Assembly: GCA_964634895.1 (NCBI GenBank)
Contig: CAZWJS010000046.1
Span: forward strand, 1 to 7,059
Direction of reading: 5' to 3'
Source of the DNA: CG-Epi1 sp964634895
Lineage (GTDB): Archaea > Thermoplasmatota > Poseidoniia > MGIII > CG-Epi1
DNA: 7,059 nucleotides
The position numbers and the translations under genes are program-made. Positions 1 to 5,250 of the stretch are shown piece by piece. The notes beneath the pieces are model-generated. The model was not told the origin of the DNA. It did no database searches and was given only the letters and a program-made list of their open reading frames with translations. Numbering within the stretch: the stretch's first letter is position 1; each line of letters opens with the position of its first letter.

Positions 1-63
1 GAAGATTTAGATTCTGCTTTGAATGCATTTGAGAAAGGCGGGAAATCATCCGGAATCATATAA
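1..63 (+). CDS. C-terminal end of an upstream gene, possibly glycine C-acetyltransferase (partial)
   Basis: Frame 1 is open from the window edge and reads 20 residues (EDLDSALNAFEKGGKSSGII) before a TAA stop whose last base is the A of the msrB ATG (TAATG overlap). The pattern of an acidic helix, then A-(hydrophobic)-x-A-F-E-K-x-G-K-x-x-G-(I/V)-I, resembles the last helix of 2-amino-3-ketobutyrate CoA ligase (glycine C-acetyltransferase) and related alpha-oxoamine synthases. Twenty residues are too few for a firm call. What is secure is that a reading frame ends here and is translationally coupled to msrB, so the two are probably in one operon. Confidence 0.5.
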   Translation, partial: EDLDSALNAFEKGGKSSGII

Positions 64-431
64 TGGAAGATGAGTGGAAAGATAAACTAACGCCAGAACA
101 ATACCAAGTTTGTAGATGTAGTGCTACTGAACCTCCATTTCAAAATGAATATTGGGATTGCCATGATGAAGGCAAATACCATTGTGTTTGTTGTGATGAA
201 ATATTATTTGAATCTGAGCATAAATTCGATTCTGGAACAGGATGGCCTAGTTTTTTCAAAGAAGCTAGTGAAGAAATAGTCACTGAAAAAGAAGATCTTG
301 CCCATGGAATGAAACGTATTGAAGTTGTATGTTCAAACTGTAAATCTCACTTAGGACATTTGTTTGATGATGGACCTCAACCAACTGGTTTGAGATATTG
401 TATTAATTCTGCAGCCTTAAAATTGAAATGA
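63..431 (+). CDS. msrB: Peptide-methionine (R)-S-oxide reductase MsrB
   Basis: MsrB reduces the R-epimer of methionine sulfoxide in proteins back to methionine, normally using thioredoxin; it is a cytosolic repair enzyme. The 122-residue protein is a complete one-domain SelR/MsrB. Two CxxC zinc-binding pairs are visible (C41/C44 in YHCVCCDEILF and C90/C93 in VVCSNCKSHLGHLF). The family core SGTGWPSF is at 57-64, the HLGHLFDDGP segment at 96-105, and the catalytic cysteine is C113 in RYCINSAAL. The H96, H99 and N115 positions typical of the active site are present. Extra cysteines at 17, 19 and 33 lie near the N-terminus, and which one resolves the sulfenic acid cannot be told from sequence. 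The ATG overlaps the preceding stop (TAATG), and the stop overlaps the next start (ATGA), so the start is fixed by coupling rather than by a clear Shine-Dalgarno. No MsrA is seen in the window. Confidence 0.95.
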   Translation: MEDEWKDKLTPEQYQVCRCSATEPPFQNEYWDCHDEGKYHCVCCDEILFESEHKFDSGTGWPSFFKEASEEIVTEKEDLAHGMKRIEVVCSNCKSHLGHLFDDGPQPTGLRYCINSAALKLK

Positions 432-703
432 GTGAAGGAACTGCTTTCCAAAAGCAAGTTTGGGATGAAATAGACAAAATACCTCGTGGAGAAATTACCA
501 CCTACTGCCAGATTGCTAAGAATATTGGAAAACCTAAAGCTACAAGAGCTGTTGCGAATGCTTGTGGAGCAAATCCAAATCCGATAACAACACCTTGCCA
601 TCGAGTAATTTGTTCCAATGGAAATATTGGAGGTTACAGTGGAACTGGCGGTGTTGATCGCAAGATAGAATTATTGAGAAAAGAAGGCGTTACCTTATTC
701 TGA
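428..703 (+). CDS. ogt: Methylated-DNA--[protein]-cysteine S-methyltransferase, DNA-binding domain only
   Basis: This is an O6-alkylguanine-DNA alkyltransferase that moves an alkyl group from guanine to its own cysteine in a suicide reaction. The 91 residues cover only the C-terminal domain_1 fold: F7-Q-K-Q-V-W12 helix, IPRGEITTYCQIA (18-30), the arginine finger R40 in TRAVANA, and the active-site motif P56-C57-H58-R59-V60, followed by GNIGGYSGTGG (65-75) and the K79-LLRKEG helix. The acceptor C57 is intact, so it is not a Trp-type alkyltransferase-like (ATL) protein. The usual N-terminal ribonuclease-like domain of Ogt/Ada-type enzymes (normally 150-180 residues in total) is absent. No frameshifted upstream part exists, because msrB fills that space. 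The start is set by the ATGA overlap with msrB. The 3' end overlaps ccmB on the other strand by 9 bases. The symbol ogt is by family; a DNA-binding role as in ATLs is also possible. Confidence 0.9.
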   Translation: MSEGTAFQKQVWDEIDKIPRGEITTYCQIAKNIGKPKATRAVANACGANPNPITTPCHRVICSNGNIGGYSGTGGVDRKIELLRKEGVTLF

Positions 704-1345
704 AATTTCGCTCAACCAGGCTCCACCTGTCACAAAAACTGCATTGTAAAGAACAAGAAGCATGAATGCTAAACCAAAATCTGAAGAACCTGTAATCAAC
801 GAATCTGTGCACCTAATTGCAGCTTCAATCACAGTAAAAAGAAGAATCGGAATTGAAAAAAGAGATGTAAGCATCCATCCGCCATACATCGGCGTAGCTG
901 AATTTGCTGCCAAAGTTCCTACTGCTGCTATTCCAATACAACCCACTAAAACAACTAAGTAAGCCAAGAGAAAATCATCTGTGAAGGGATTTTCAAATAG
1001 AACATAATGAATAACCATAACTATTGTGCTTAGAATCCAAAGAAGGCCCAAGTAACCTAGCATTCGGCCTAAGAATAATTGATATCTAGAGATTTGAGAT
1101 AATTTCATTATTTCAATAGTACCTCTTTCAACTTCCCTAGTCGATATGTGTGTGATGAGACCTAAACCAGTAATCAAAATTGAAGACCATAGCAAACCTG
1201 AATTTTGCATCAGAAAACTGTCTACTATCGAAAATCTTAGAGACATCAAAATCATAAAAGCCAACATGGCTGAAGACACAATACCTTGTAAAGAACGAAA
1301 TTCTACTCTAAACTCTTTACTCAGTATAACTAATAGTGGATTCAC
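695..1345 (-). CDS. ccmB: CcmB-type heme exporter permease
   Basis: This is the membrane subunit of the CcmAB ABC transporter used in system I cytochrome c maturation, where it acts in releasing holo-CcmE/heme at the cytoplasmic membrane. The 216 residues match the usual CcmB length. There are about six hydrophobic helices (roughly 21-41, 50-67, 95-117, 125-147, 156-177, 190-211). Family-like stretches are the cytoplasmic N-terminus LSKEFRVEFRS (8-18), the loop STREVERGTIE (68-78) with RYQLFLGRML (87-96), and helix 5 with SIPILLFTVIEAA (164-176). The start is a GTG whose last two bases are the first two of the ccmA stop (GTGA overlap). A strong Shine-Dalgarno (GAGGGGG on the minus strand, 1353-1359) lies 7 bases upstream and supports this start. 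It is last in the minus-strand operon and converges with the alkyltransferase gene. No other ccm genes are in the window, so export of something other than heme cannot be excluded. Confidence 0.85.
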   Translation of the reverse strand: MNPLLVILSKEFRVEFRSLQGIVSSAMLAFMILMSLRFSIVDSFLMQNSGLLWSSILITGLGLITHISTREVERGTIEIMKLSQISRYQLFLGRMLGYLGLLWILSTIVMVIHYVLFENPFTDDFLLAYLVVLVGCIGIAAVGTLAANSATPMYGGWMLTSLFSIPILLFTVIEAAIRCTDSLITGSSDFGLAFMLLVLYNAVFVTGGAWLSEISE

Positions 1346-1965
1346 GAAAGTGCCCCCTCATCCAACGTTAATGTTCTATCTGAAAATTTGACTGGATCAT
1401 GAGATGATAGCAAAATACTACATCCTTCCTCTTTCATTTTCACCAAATGTTTTTTTATTATTTCTGAGCCTTCATCATCAAGTCCTGTAAATGGCTCATC
1501 AAACAAAAGCGTAGTCGGAGAATGTGAAATTGACATCGCAAAACCTAGCCTTTGAATCATGCCTCGGGAATAATTGCCCGCAAGATCTGCACTGAACATC
1601 ACTAAACCTACCTTAGCTAATAATTCATTGACTTTTGAATCTGGAAAATCTAAAGAATTGAGTCTTAACCAAAATTGAAGATTTTCAAATCCTGTTAATT
1701 CTGGATAAAAAGGAGGATTATGTGAAAGATAACCAATCCTTGAACGAACTTCCTCAGAGTAACTAAATAAATCATAACCATCTATCTCAGCTGAATCATA
1801 GTCATCAGGTCTATCCAAAGTGCAGATAGAACGCATTAATGTTGTTTTCCCGCTACCATTTTTTCCCCTGAGAACAACTATCTCACCAGAATCAACATCC
1901 ATATCTAAACTGCGAAGAACTCGCTTAGAACCAAACGATTTGAAGAAACTACGTAGTTTAATCAT
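1342..1965 (-). CDS. ccmA: CcmA-type ABC transporter ATPase (heme export, cytochrome c maturation)
   Basis: This ATP-hydrolysing subunit pairs with CcmB. The 207 residues form one compact nucleotide-binding domain. Walker A is GKNGSGKTT (34-42, K40). The Q-loop region is IGYLSHNPPFYPELTGFENL (77-96), with His82 where most ABC proteins have Gln. The signature is YSRGMIQRL (132-140) in place of LSGGQ. Walker B is TLLFDEP (152-158, catalytic E157), the D-loop is GLD (161-163), and the H-loop is SSHD (187-190). The YSRGM-Q-RL signature and the His in the Q-loop are typical of CcmA-like ATPases and help separate it from generic ABC ATPases. The ATG overlaps the end of pyrF by 8 bases, and its TGA overlaps the GTG of ccmB, so ATPase and permease should be made together. 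No Shine-Dalgarno is evident for this gene, which suggests coupling to pyrF translation. Confidence 0.88.
   Translation of the reverse strand: MIKLRSFFKSFGSKRVLRSLDMDVDSGEIVVLRGKNGSGKTTLMRSICTLDRPDDYDSAEIDGYDLFSYSEEVRSRIGYLSHNPPFYPELTGFENLQFWLRLNSLDFPDSKVNELLAKVGLVMFSADLAGNYSRGMIQRLGFAMSISHSPTTLLFDEPFTGLDDEGSEIIKKHLVKMKEEGCSILLSSHDPVKFSDRTLTLDEGALS
1353..1359 (-). promoter_or_regulatory. Ribosome binding site of ccmB
   Basis: The minus-strand sequence GAGGGGG sits inside the 3' end of ccmA, 7 bases before the GTG start of ccmB. It is the clearest Shine-Dalgarno in the window and decides the GTG start. Most other genes here lack one. Confidence 0.6.
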
Positions 1966-2590
1966 CTATCGAAAGATCTTTGCAATATTTTTCAGCAGCT
2001 TCTGCAGGAGTATCTGAAAGATATATCCCCCTACCAACGATAATGTAGTCTGCACCAGCTCTCAAGGTTTCTGCACTATTTCCTCCCTGAGCACCTACAC
2101 CTGGCGAAATTATCTTAAGATCACCGACTAAATCTCTAACTTTGGAGACATCTTCTGGTCGTGTTGCTGGAGCAACTACACCGGTAGCACCTATTTCAAG
2201 AGCTAAAGAACAAAAATCTTCTATTCTGAAGAAATCTCCTCCATTAGGATGTGACATAGTGATTACTACATACAACTCTTTCTCGGAGTCTACTTCTCTG
2301 ATAGCCCTCAAAGATTCTGGACCTGGGAAAGCATGTGCTATAATTCCGGAAGCTCCTGCATTAAACACTGCTTCCGTAATCAATCGATTTGTGTTGGGAA
2401 TGTCTGCAACCTTAAAGTCACAAATAACACTTGAAATCTCTGAAATCTTAGTTACAATATCTAATCCTGCCGATAAAACAAGGGGATAATTAATCTTAAT
2501 TTTAGCAACGAAAGGTGATACTTCTTTAGCAATACTTAGAGCTCGAGCTGGATCTGTTTCATCCAAAGCGAGCACAAGCCGTGAAGCCAT
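1958..2590 (-). CDS. pyrF: Orotidine 5'-phosphate decarboxylase
   Basis: PyrF converts OMP to UMP with loss of CO2, the last step of de novo pyrimidine synthesis. The 210-residue length is typical of archaeal forms. The TIM-barrel signatures occur in order: LVLALDETD (5-13, substrate-binding D10); K32 in AKIKINYP; the catalytic array DFKVADIPNT (58-67) with D58, K60 and D63; SHPNG near 133-137 on the phosphate/uracil side; PGVGAQGG (about 163-170), the phosphate-gripping loop; and GADYIIVGRGIY (about 179-190), with the arginine that contacts the phosphate. Nothing essential is missing. The ATG overlaps the stop of the 75-residue gene (TAATG), and the 3' end overlaps ccmA, so it is an internal gene of a four-gene minus-strand operon. 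No other pyr genes are in the window. Confidence 0.96.
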   Translation of the reverse strand: MASRLVLALDETDPARALSIAKEVSPFVAKIKINYPLVLSAGLDIVTKISEISSVICDFKVADIPNTNRLITEAVFNAGASGIIAHAFPGPESLRAIREVDSEKELYVVITMSHPNGGDFFRIEDFCSLALEIGATGVVAPATRPEDVSKVRDLVGDLKIISPGVGAQGGNSAETLRAGADYIIVGRGIYLSDTPAEAAEKYCKDLSIDD

Positions 2591-2817
2591 TAAATCTCTA
2601 GCTTCCCAGTCAATACAGAAATTGCGTATTTTAATTCAGCAACTGCTGCAACTGCTTCTCTCTTAACTTGAAAAAGATCCTGTGGTTCCATACTTTTACC
2701 CAAATTAGATTCAACGAACATCATTTTCTCTAAACTGCGCTCAATCGTATCTACAATAATTTGACTCCGGGCAGAGCGTCGTAAACCTTCTTCATCAATT
2801 GGTGCGTCATCAGCCAT
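2590..2817 (-). CDS. Small conserved-looking helical protein of unknown function, first gene of the pyrF-ccmAB operon
   Basis: I do not recognise this 75-residue protein. After an acidic N-terminus (MADDAPIDEEG) it reads as two or three amphipathic helices (roughly 11-38, 45-63 and a short tail), with no cysteine, no signal peptide and no membrane segment, so it is probably a soluble helical bundle or a partner protein. Heptad-like hydrophobic spacing (I20, I21, I25, L29, M32, M33) fits a coiled-coil contact. It is judged real because it uses the same codon style as its neighbours, its TAA overlaps the pyrF ATG (TAATG), and a TATA-like element lies about 28 bases upstream of its ATG. That placement suggests the gene starts a leaderless operon transcript. 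Function cannot be inferred from its neighbours. Confidence 0.75.
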   Translation of the reverse strand: MADDAPIDEEGLRRSARSQIIVDTIERSLEKMMFVESNLGKSMEPQDLFQVKREAVAAVAELKYAISVLTGKLEI

Positions 2818-2839
2818 AGCATTTGCTCACCCCTAGTGT

Positions 2840-2849
2840 GGGATATAAC
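2840..2849 (-). promoter_or_regulatory. Putative TATA box for the 75-aa gene-pyrF-ccmAB operon
   Basis: On the minus strand CGTTATATCC lies with its centre about 28 bases before the ATG at 2817. That is the distance expected between an archaeal TATA box and the transcription start, so the mRNA would begin at or next to the start codon (leaderless). The 69-base gap after dnaG also favours a separate promoter here. This rests on motif and spacing only. Confidence 0.4.
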
Positions 2850-2886
2850 GATTTGGCTAACTCCTGAAAATTATTCTAGAGTTAAA

Positions 2887-4113
2887 TTAAGCCAAATCTT
2901 CTCTTGTAAACATTGTTATGCCAACCGGTTCTCTTGGCAAAGGGCCCTTTTTCTCAGCCACTATTGTTTTTATTCCTGCTTTAGGAACTAATTCAATTAA
3001 TCTTTGAGTAATTATGCCATCCATAATCAGAGCATTGACTCCATTGTTTTTATGTGTCTCTAGAACTTCTTGAAGACCACTAATGGAAACTTCATCTGCT
3101 ACCTCATCGCCAACTAAAAGTCTTGCATTTTTAGTTCCTTGAAGTTGATCTAATTGCTCAACAAAAACGGGACTTGCTTTTACAGGTTCCTTAGGTACTT
3201 CCTCTTTAATTTCCGCTTTTTTTGAAGATTTAGTCTTTCCTTTTGATTTTGCTGGGGCCTTAGATGATTTAGCATCTGGGCGTGACCACTTATTTTGCTC
3301 CATAAACAATTCTGCTGATACTTTGTCCCTCAAACATTTCATAATTTGTTTGTGAGTCAAATGCTCAACTTCAGTATTATCTGGAGCGCGGGCAATGAAA
3401 TCAATTTCAGCTACTTGAAGAAGCTCCTGAATTATCATTTCACCTCCACGATCGCCATCCATAAAGGCCGTTACGGTTCTTTCTTTACTCAAATTTGAGA
3501 CTGATGAAGGAATATTAGTACCTTCTACCGCAACTGCATTCTTTATTCCGTGACGTAATAAATTAAGTACATCACTACGTCCTTCAACTACTATAACTGC
3601 ATCGCTAGTCTCAACATTTGGACCTGCAGGTAAATTACCTTTGAATCTAACAATTTCTTCAGTTTGAAGAACTTGACGAACTGTATCTGTAATTGTTGAT
3701 CCTGCACTTCTGGAATCTTTAATTAAATCAATTAATAAATTCCTAGCTCTTTCAATTATAACTTCTCGCTTTGATGTTCGGCTGTCCTCTAATGTTGTAA
3801 CTTTCACAGTTGCTTTGCAGGGCCCTACTCTCTCAACAGTTTCCAATGCTGCAGCAAATACTGAAGTCTCAACTTGATCCATACTGGAAGAAATTACTAT
3901 CTCTCCAGATGATTTGCCTTTATCACTTTTTACATCGACCTCAACCCGGCCCATACGGCCACTTTTCTGAAGATCACGGAGATCTAACTCGTCGCCTAGG
4001 AGTCCCTCTGTCTGCCCAAAAACGGCACCGACCACATCTGATTTATTTACTACGCCATTAGCCTTTATTGAAGCGCGAATGACATACTTACTACTATTTG
4101 GATCTATATTCAT
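2887..4113 (-). CDS. dnaG: Archaeal DnaG primase / exosome-associated TOPRIM protein
   Basis: Archaeal DnaG carries a TOPRIM domain able to make primers and is also a known stable subunit of the archaeal RNA exosome, where it aids poly(A) recognition. In the 408-residue form, the N-terminal archaeal DnaG domain holds KYVIRASIKANGVV (9-22) and the signature DVVGAVFGQTEGLLGDELDL (26-45). The TOPRIM core has VVEGRSDV (175-182, catalytic E178) and FMDGDRGG (217-224, metal ligands D219 and D221). A Lys/Ser/Ala-rich linker runs about 274-314, and the C-terminal domain contains MDGIITQRL (364-372). The chosen ATG (4111-4113) has GAGG six bases upstream and places the protein start as in relatives, just before the KYxI strand. 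An ATG at 4134 and a TTG at 4158 in the same frame would add 7 or 15 residues that look non-conserved. It is transcribed divergently from the 4307 gene. Confidence 0.95.
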   Translation of the reverse strand: MNIDPNSSKYVIRASIKANGVVNKSDVVGAVFGQTEGLLGDELDLRDLQKSGRMGRVEVDVKSDKGKSSGEIVISSSMDQVETSVFAAALETVERVGPCKATVKVTTLEDSRTSKREVIIERARNLLIDLIKDSRSAGSTITDTVRQVLQTEEIVRFKGNLPAGPNVETSDAVIVVEGRSDVLNLLRHGIKNAVAVEGTNIPSSVSNLSKERTVTAFMDGDRGGEMIIQELLQVAEIDFIARAPDNTEVEHLTHKQIMKCLRDKVSAELFMEQNKWSRPDAKSSKAPAKSKGKTKSSKKAEIKEEVPKEPVKASPVFVEQLDQLQGTKNARLLVGDEVADEVSISGLQEVLETHKNNGVNALIMDGIITQRLIELVPKAGIKTIVAEKKGPLPREPVGITMFTREDLA

Positions 4114-4117
4114 ATTT

Positions 4118-4126
4118 ATCCTCTTT
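4118..4126 (-). promoter_or_regulatory. Ribosome binding site of dnaG
   Basis: The minus-strand AAAGAGGAT places GAGG six bases before the ATG at 4113. The other candidate starts are poorer. The ATG at 4134 has a GAGG only two bases away, and the TTG at 4158 has none. This decides the start in favour of 4113. Confidence 0.5.
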
Positions 4127-4168
4127 TTTTGCATAACCTCATAACCAAGGGCGGACAAATTCTGTGTG

Positions 4169-4177
4169 TCTTAAATC
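4169..4177 (-). promoter_or_regulatory. Putative TATA box for dnaG
   Basis: GATTTAAGA on the minus strand, preceded by GGA, could act as BRE/TATA. Transcription would then start near 4147, leaving a leader of about 34 bases that contains the Shine-Dalgarno. It would also rule out the upstream TTG start. This rests on motif and spacing only. Confidence 0.3.
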
Positions 4178-4276
4178 TCCAAAAGGAGCTGAAAGGTCAA
4201 ATTGTGAATTGATTACCGTCAATAGCCATGAGGCCTACATTCCCGTCTCTGTGCGGTTATTAAAGGTAGCGGTGAC

Positions 4277-4285
4277 GTTTTATGC
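4277..4285 (+). promoter_or_regulatory. Putative TATA box for the DUF1292-like gene
   Basis: GTTTTATGC is centred about 26 bases before the GTG at 4307, which fits a leaderless transcript starting at that GTG. A second TATA-like stretch (TTATTAAA, 4257-4264) would give a leader of about 20 bases. The 148 bases between the longest dnaG frame and this gene hold no other ORF or RNA that I can see. Confidence 0.3.
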
Positions 4286-4306
4286 ATCCCTATTCGTGTT
4301 GAATTA

Positions 4307-5119
4307 GTGCATTCAGTTACTTTGATAGCTCAGCCTCAAAGCAAATATCCCTTAGTTAAGCGAGGTATGTTACAATCTGGCAAATTAGAAACCAGAAAAA
4401 GTGGAACATTTGGATTGATTTGGTTTACTGATTTTGGAGAAAAATTCTGGGAAGCGTGCCAGAGCATTGATGATAATGCGAAACTGAGACTTAGAAAAAG
4501 TGGCTTTGATGAAATGAATTGGAGTGTTTCGTTTAGATTTATTGGATTTAAGGCTAGATTGACTGCCAATAAATACAAAGGTTTTTTTGGAAAACCGAGC
4601 AATTGCTACATTGAACTCCGTATTGGATGCTTAAATCCAAATGACTTAAGAATGTTCATACAAGCGTTAGCAACTAAATTTGATACGCCACCTTGGATGA
4701 TGAATAATTGGAAGAAAACTGAAGCTGCAACCGGTTTGAGTAAAGAAGAAATTATTACTTCTTGGTCTGAAGCCATGGGAAGAGAAATTACTGAAGAAGA
4801 AACACAAAAGAAAGGATGGGGGAGCTCTTTATTCGGATCTAAAGGGAAAGAAACTGAAGAAGACGATGATGATATTGAATTCGAAATATTTGAAGATGAT
4901 GATGGAAATGAAATGAAAATGAATATACATGGAGCCCTAGAAGTTGAAGGCGTCGAATATGCAATTATGTCTTATGGTGACGATTCAGAATTTGAAATAA
5001 TGAAAATTAATAGGCATCGTGGTGGAAAAGTTTCATATTCTAGTGTAGATGATTCACAATTATACGAGGATTTAAGTGAAGCGGCAACAGAACACTTACA
5101 ATCTATTGGTGCGATCTAA
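4307..5119 (+). CDS. Unknown protein with a C-terminal DUF1292 (YrzB-like) domain
   Basis: This 270-residue acidic soluble protein has no signal peptide or membrane segment. Residues 24-125 form an unrecognised domain rich in aromatic residues and predicted strands (GTFGLIWFTDFGEKFW, NWSVSFRFIGFKARL, CYIELRIGCLNP). Residues 128-165 read as helices (LSKEEIITSWSEAMGREI). An acidic linker (TEEDDDD, near 183-189) follows. Residues 190-265 match the layout of DUF1292/YrzB: a strand, D-D-D-G-N-E (197-202), a strand, V-E-G-V-E-Y-A-I-M, a gap, then E-F-E-I-M-K-I, G-K-V-S-Y-S-S-V-D-D, and a closing helix YEDLSEAATEHL. DUF1292 has no settled function. The GTG start is uncertain: the frame is open upstream and an ATG lies at 4367 with a GAGG too close to serve. 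The GTG fits a leaderless transcript from the TATA-like element at 4281. It lies divergent from dnaG and just upstream of tRNA-Ala. Confidence 0.8.
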   Translation: MHSVTLIAQPQSKYPLVKRGMLQSGKLETRKSGTFGLIWFTDFGEKFWEACQSIDDNAKLRLRKSGFDEMNWSVSFRFIGFKARLTANKYKGFFGKPSNCYIELRIGCLNPNDLRMFIQALATKFDTPPWMMNNWKKTEAATGLSKEEIITSWSEAMGREITEEETQKKGWGSSLFGSKGKETEEDDDDIEFEIFEDDDGNEMKMNIHGALEVEGVEYAIMSYGDDSEFEIMKINRHRGGKVSYSSVDDSQLYEDLSEAATEHLQSIGAI

Positions 5120-5129
5120 AACACAAAGA

Positions 5130-5137
5130 ATTTTATT
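5130..5137 (+). promoter_or_regulatory. Putative TATA box for tRNA-Ala (and pdxS)
   Basis: ATTTTATT is centred about 29 bases before the first base of the tRNA, a workable archaeal spacing. A better looking TATA-like run (CTATATTTTA, 5152-5161) is too close to the tRNA to serve it and would start transcripts inside the tRNA. The call is weak. Confidence 0.25.
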
Positions 5138-5162
5138 GATTTCAACGATAACTATATTTTAT

Positions 5163-5239
5163 GGGCCGGTAGCTCAGTCTGGAAGATCGCCGCCTTCGCA
5201 AGGCGGAGGCCGCGGGTTCAAATCCCGCCCGGTCCACCA
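5163..5239 (+). tRNA. tRNA-Ala (anticodon CGC), CCA encoded
   Basis: The cloverleaf can be folded by eye. The acceptor stem is GGGCCGG (5163-5169) with CCGGTCC (5229-5235), then discriminator A at 5236 and an encoded CCA (5237-5239). The anticodon stem CCGCC/GGCGG (5190-5194, 5202-5206) closes the loop TTCGCAA, with anticodon CGC at 5197-5199, which reads GCG (Ala). The variable region is AGGCC. The T-stem GCGGG/CCCGC closes TTCAAAT. The third acceptor pair is G3:U70, the classic alanine identity element, which agrees with the anticodon. The D-stem GCTC (5172-5175) faces GATC (5185-5188), leaving one C11:U24 mismatch; D-loop GG is present. No intron is seen. pdxS begins 11 bases after the CCA, so the two are probably on one primary transcript. 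Confidence 0.96.
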
Positions 5240-5250
5240 GAGAAAAAATA

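Noticed and set aside
762..1391. Two plus-strand frames (66 and 81 residues) opposite ccmB
   Set aside because: Both are shadows of ccmB, with no recognisable domain and no Shine-Dalgarno or promoter.
2142..2489. 115-residue plus-strand frame
   Set aside because: It is the antisense shadow of pyrF, with no independent start signal or motif.
4114..4158. Longer dnaG starting at TTG 4158 or ATG 4134
   Set aside because: The extra residues precede the conserved start of the family, a good GAGG lies before ATG 4113, and the likely TATA element would place the transcript start downstream of the TTG.
4159..4306. Possible small RNA or riboswitch between dnaG and the divergent gene
   Set aside because: Only short, imperfect hairpins can be drawn and no known motif is visible; the stretch is adequately explained as a divergent promoter region.
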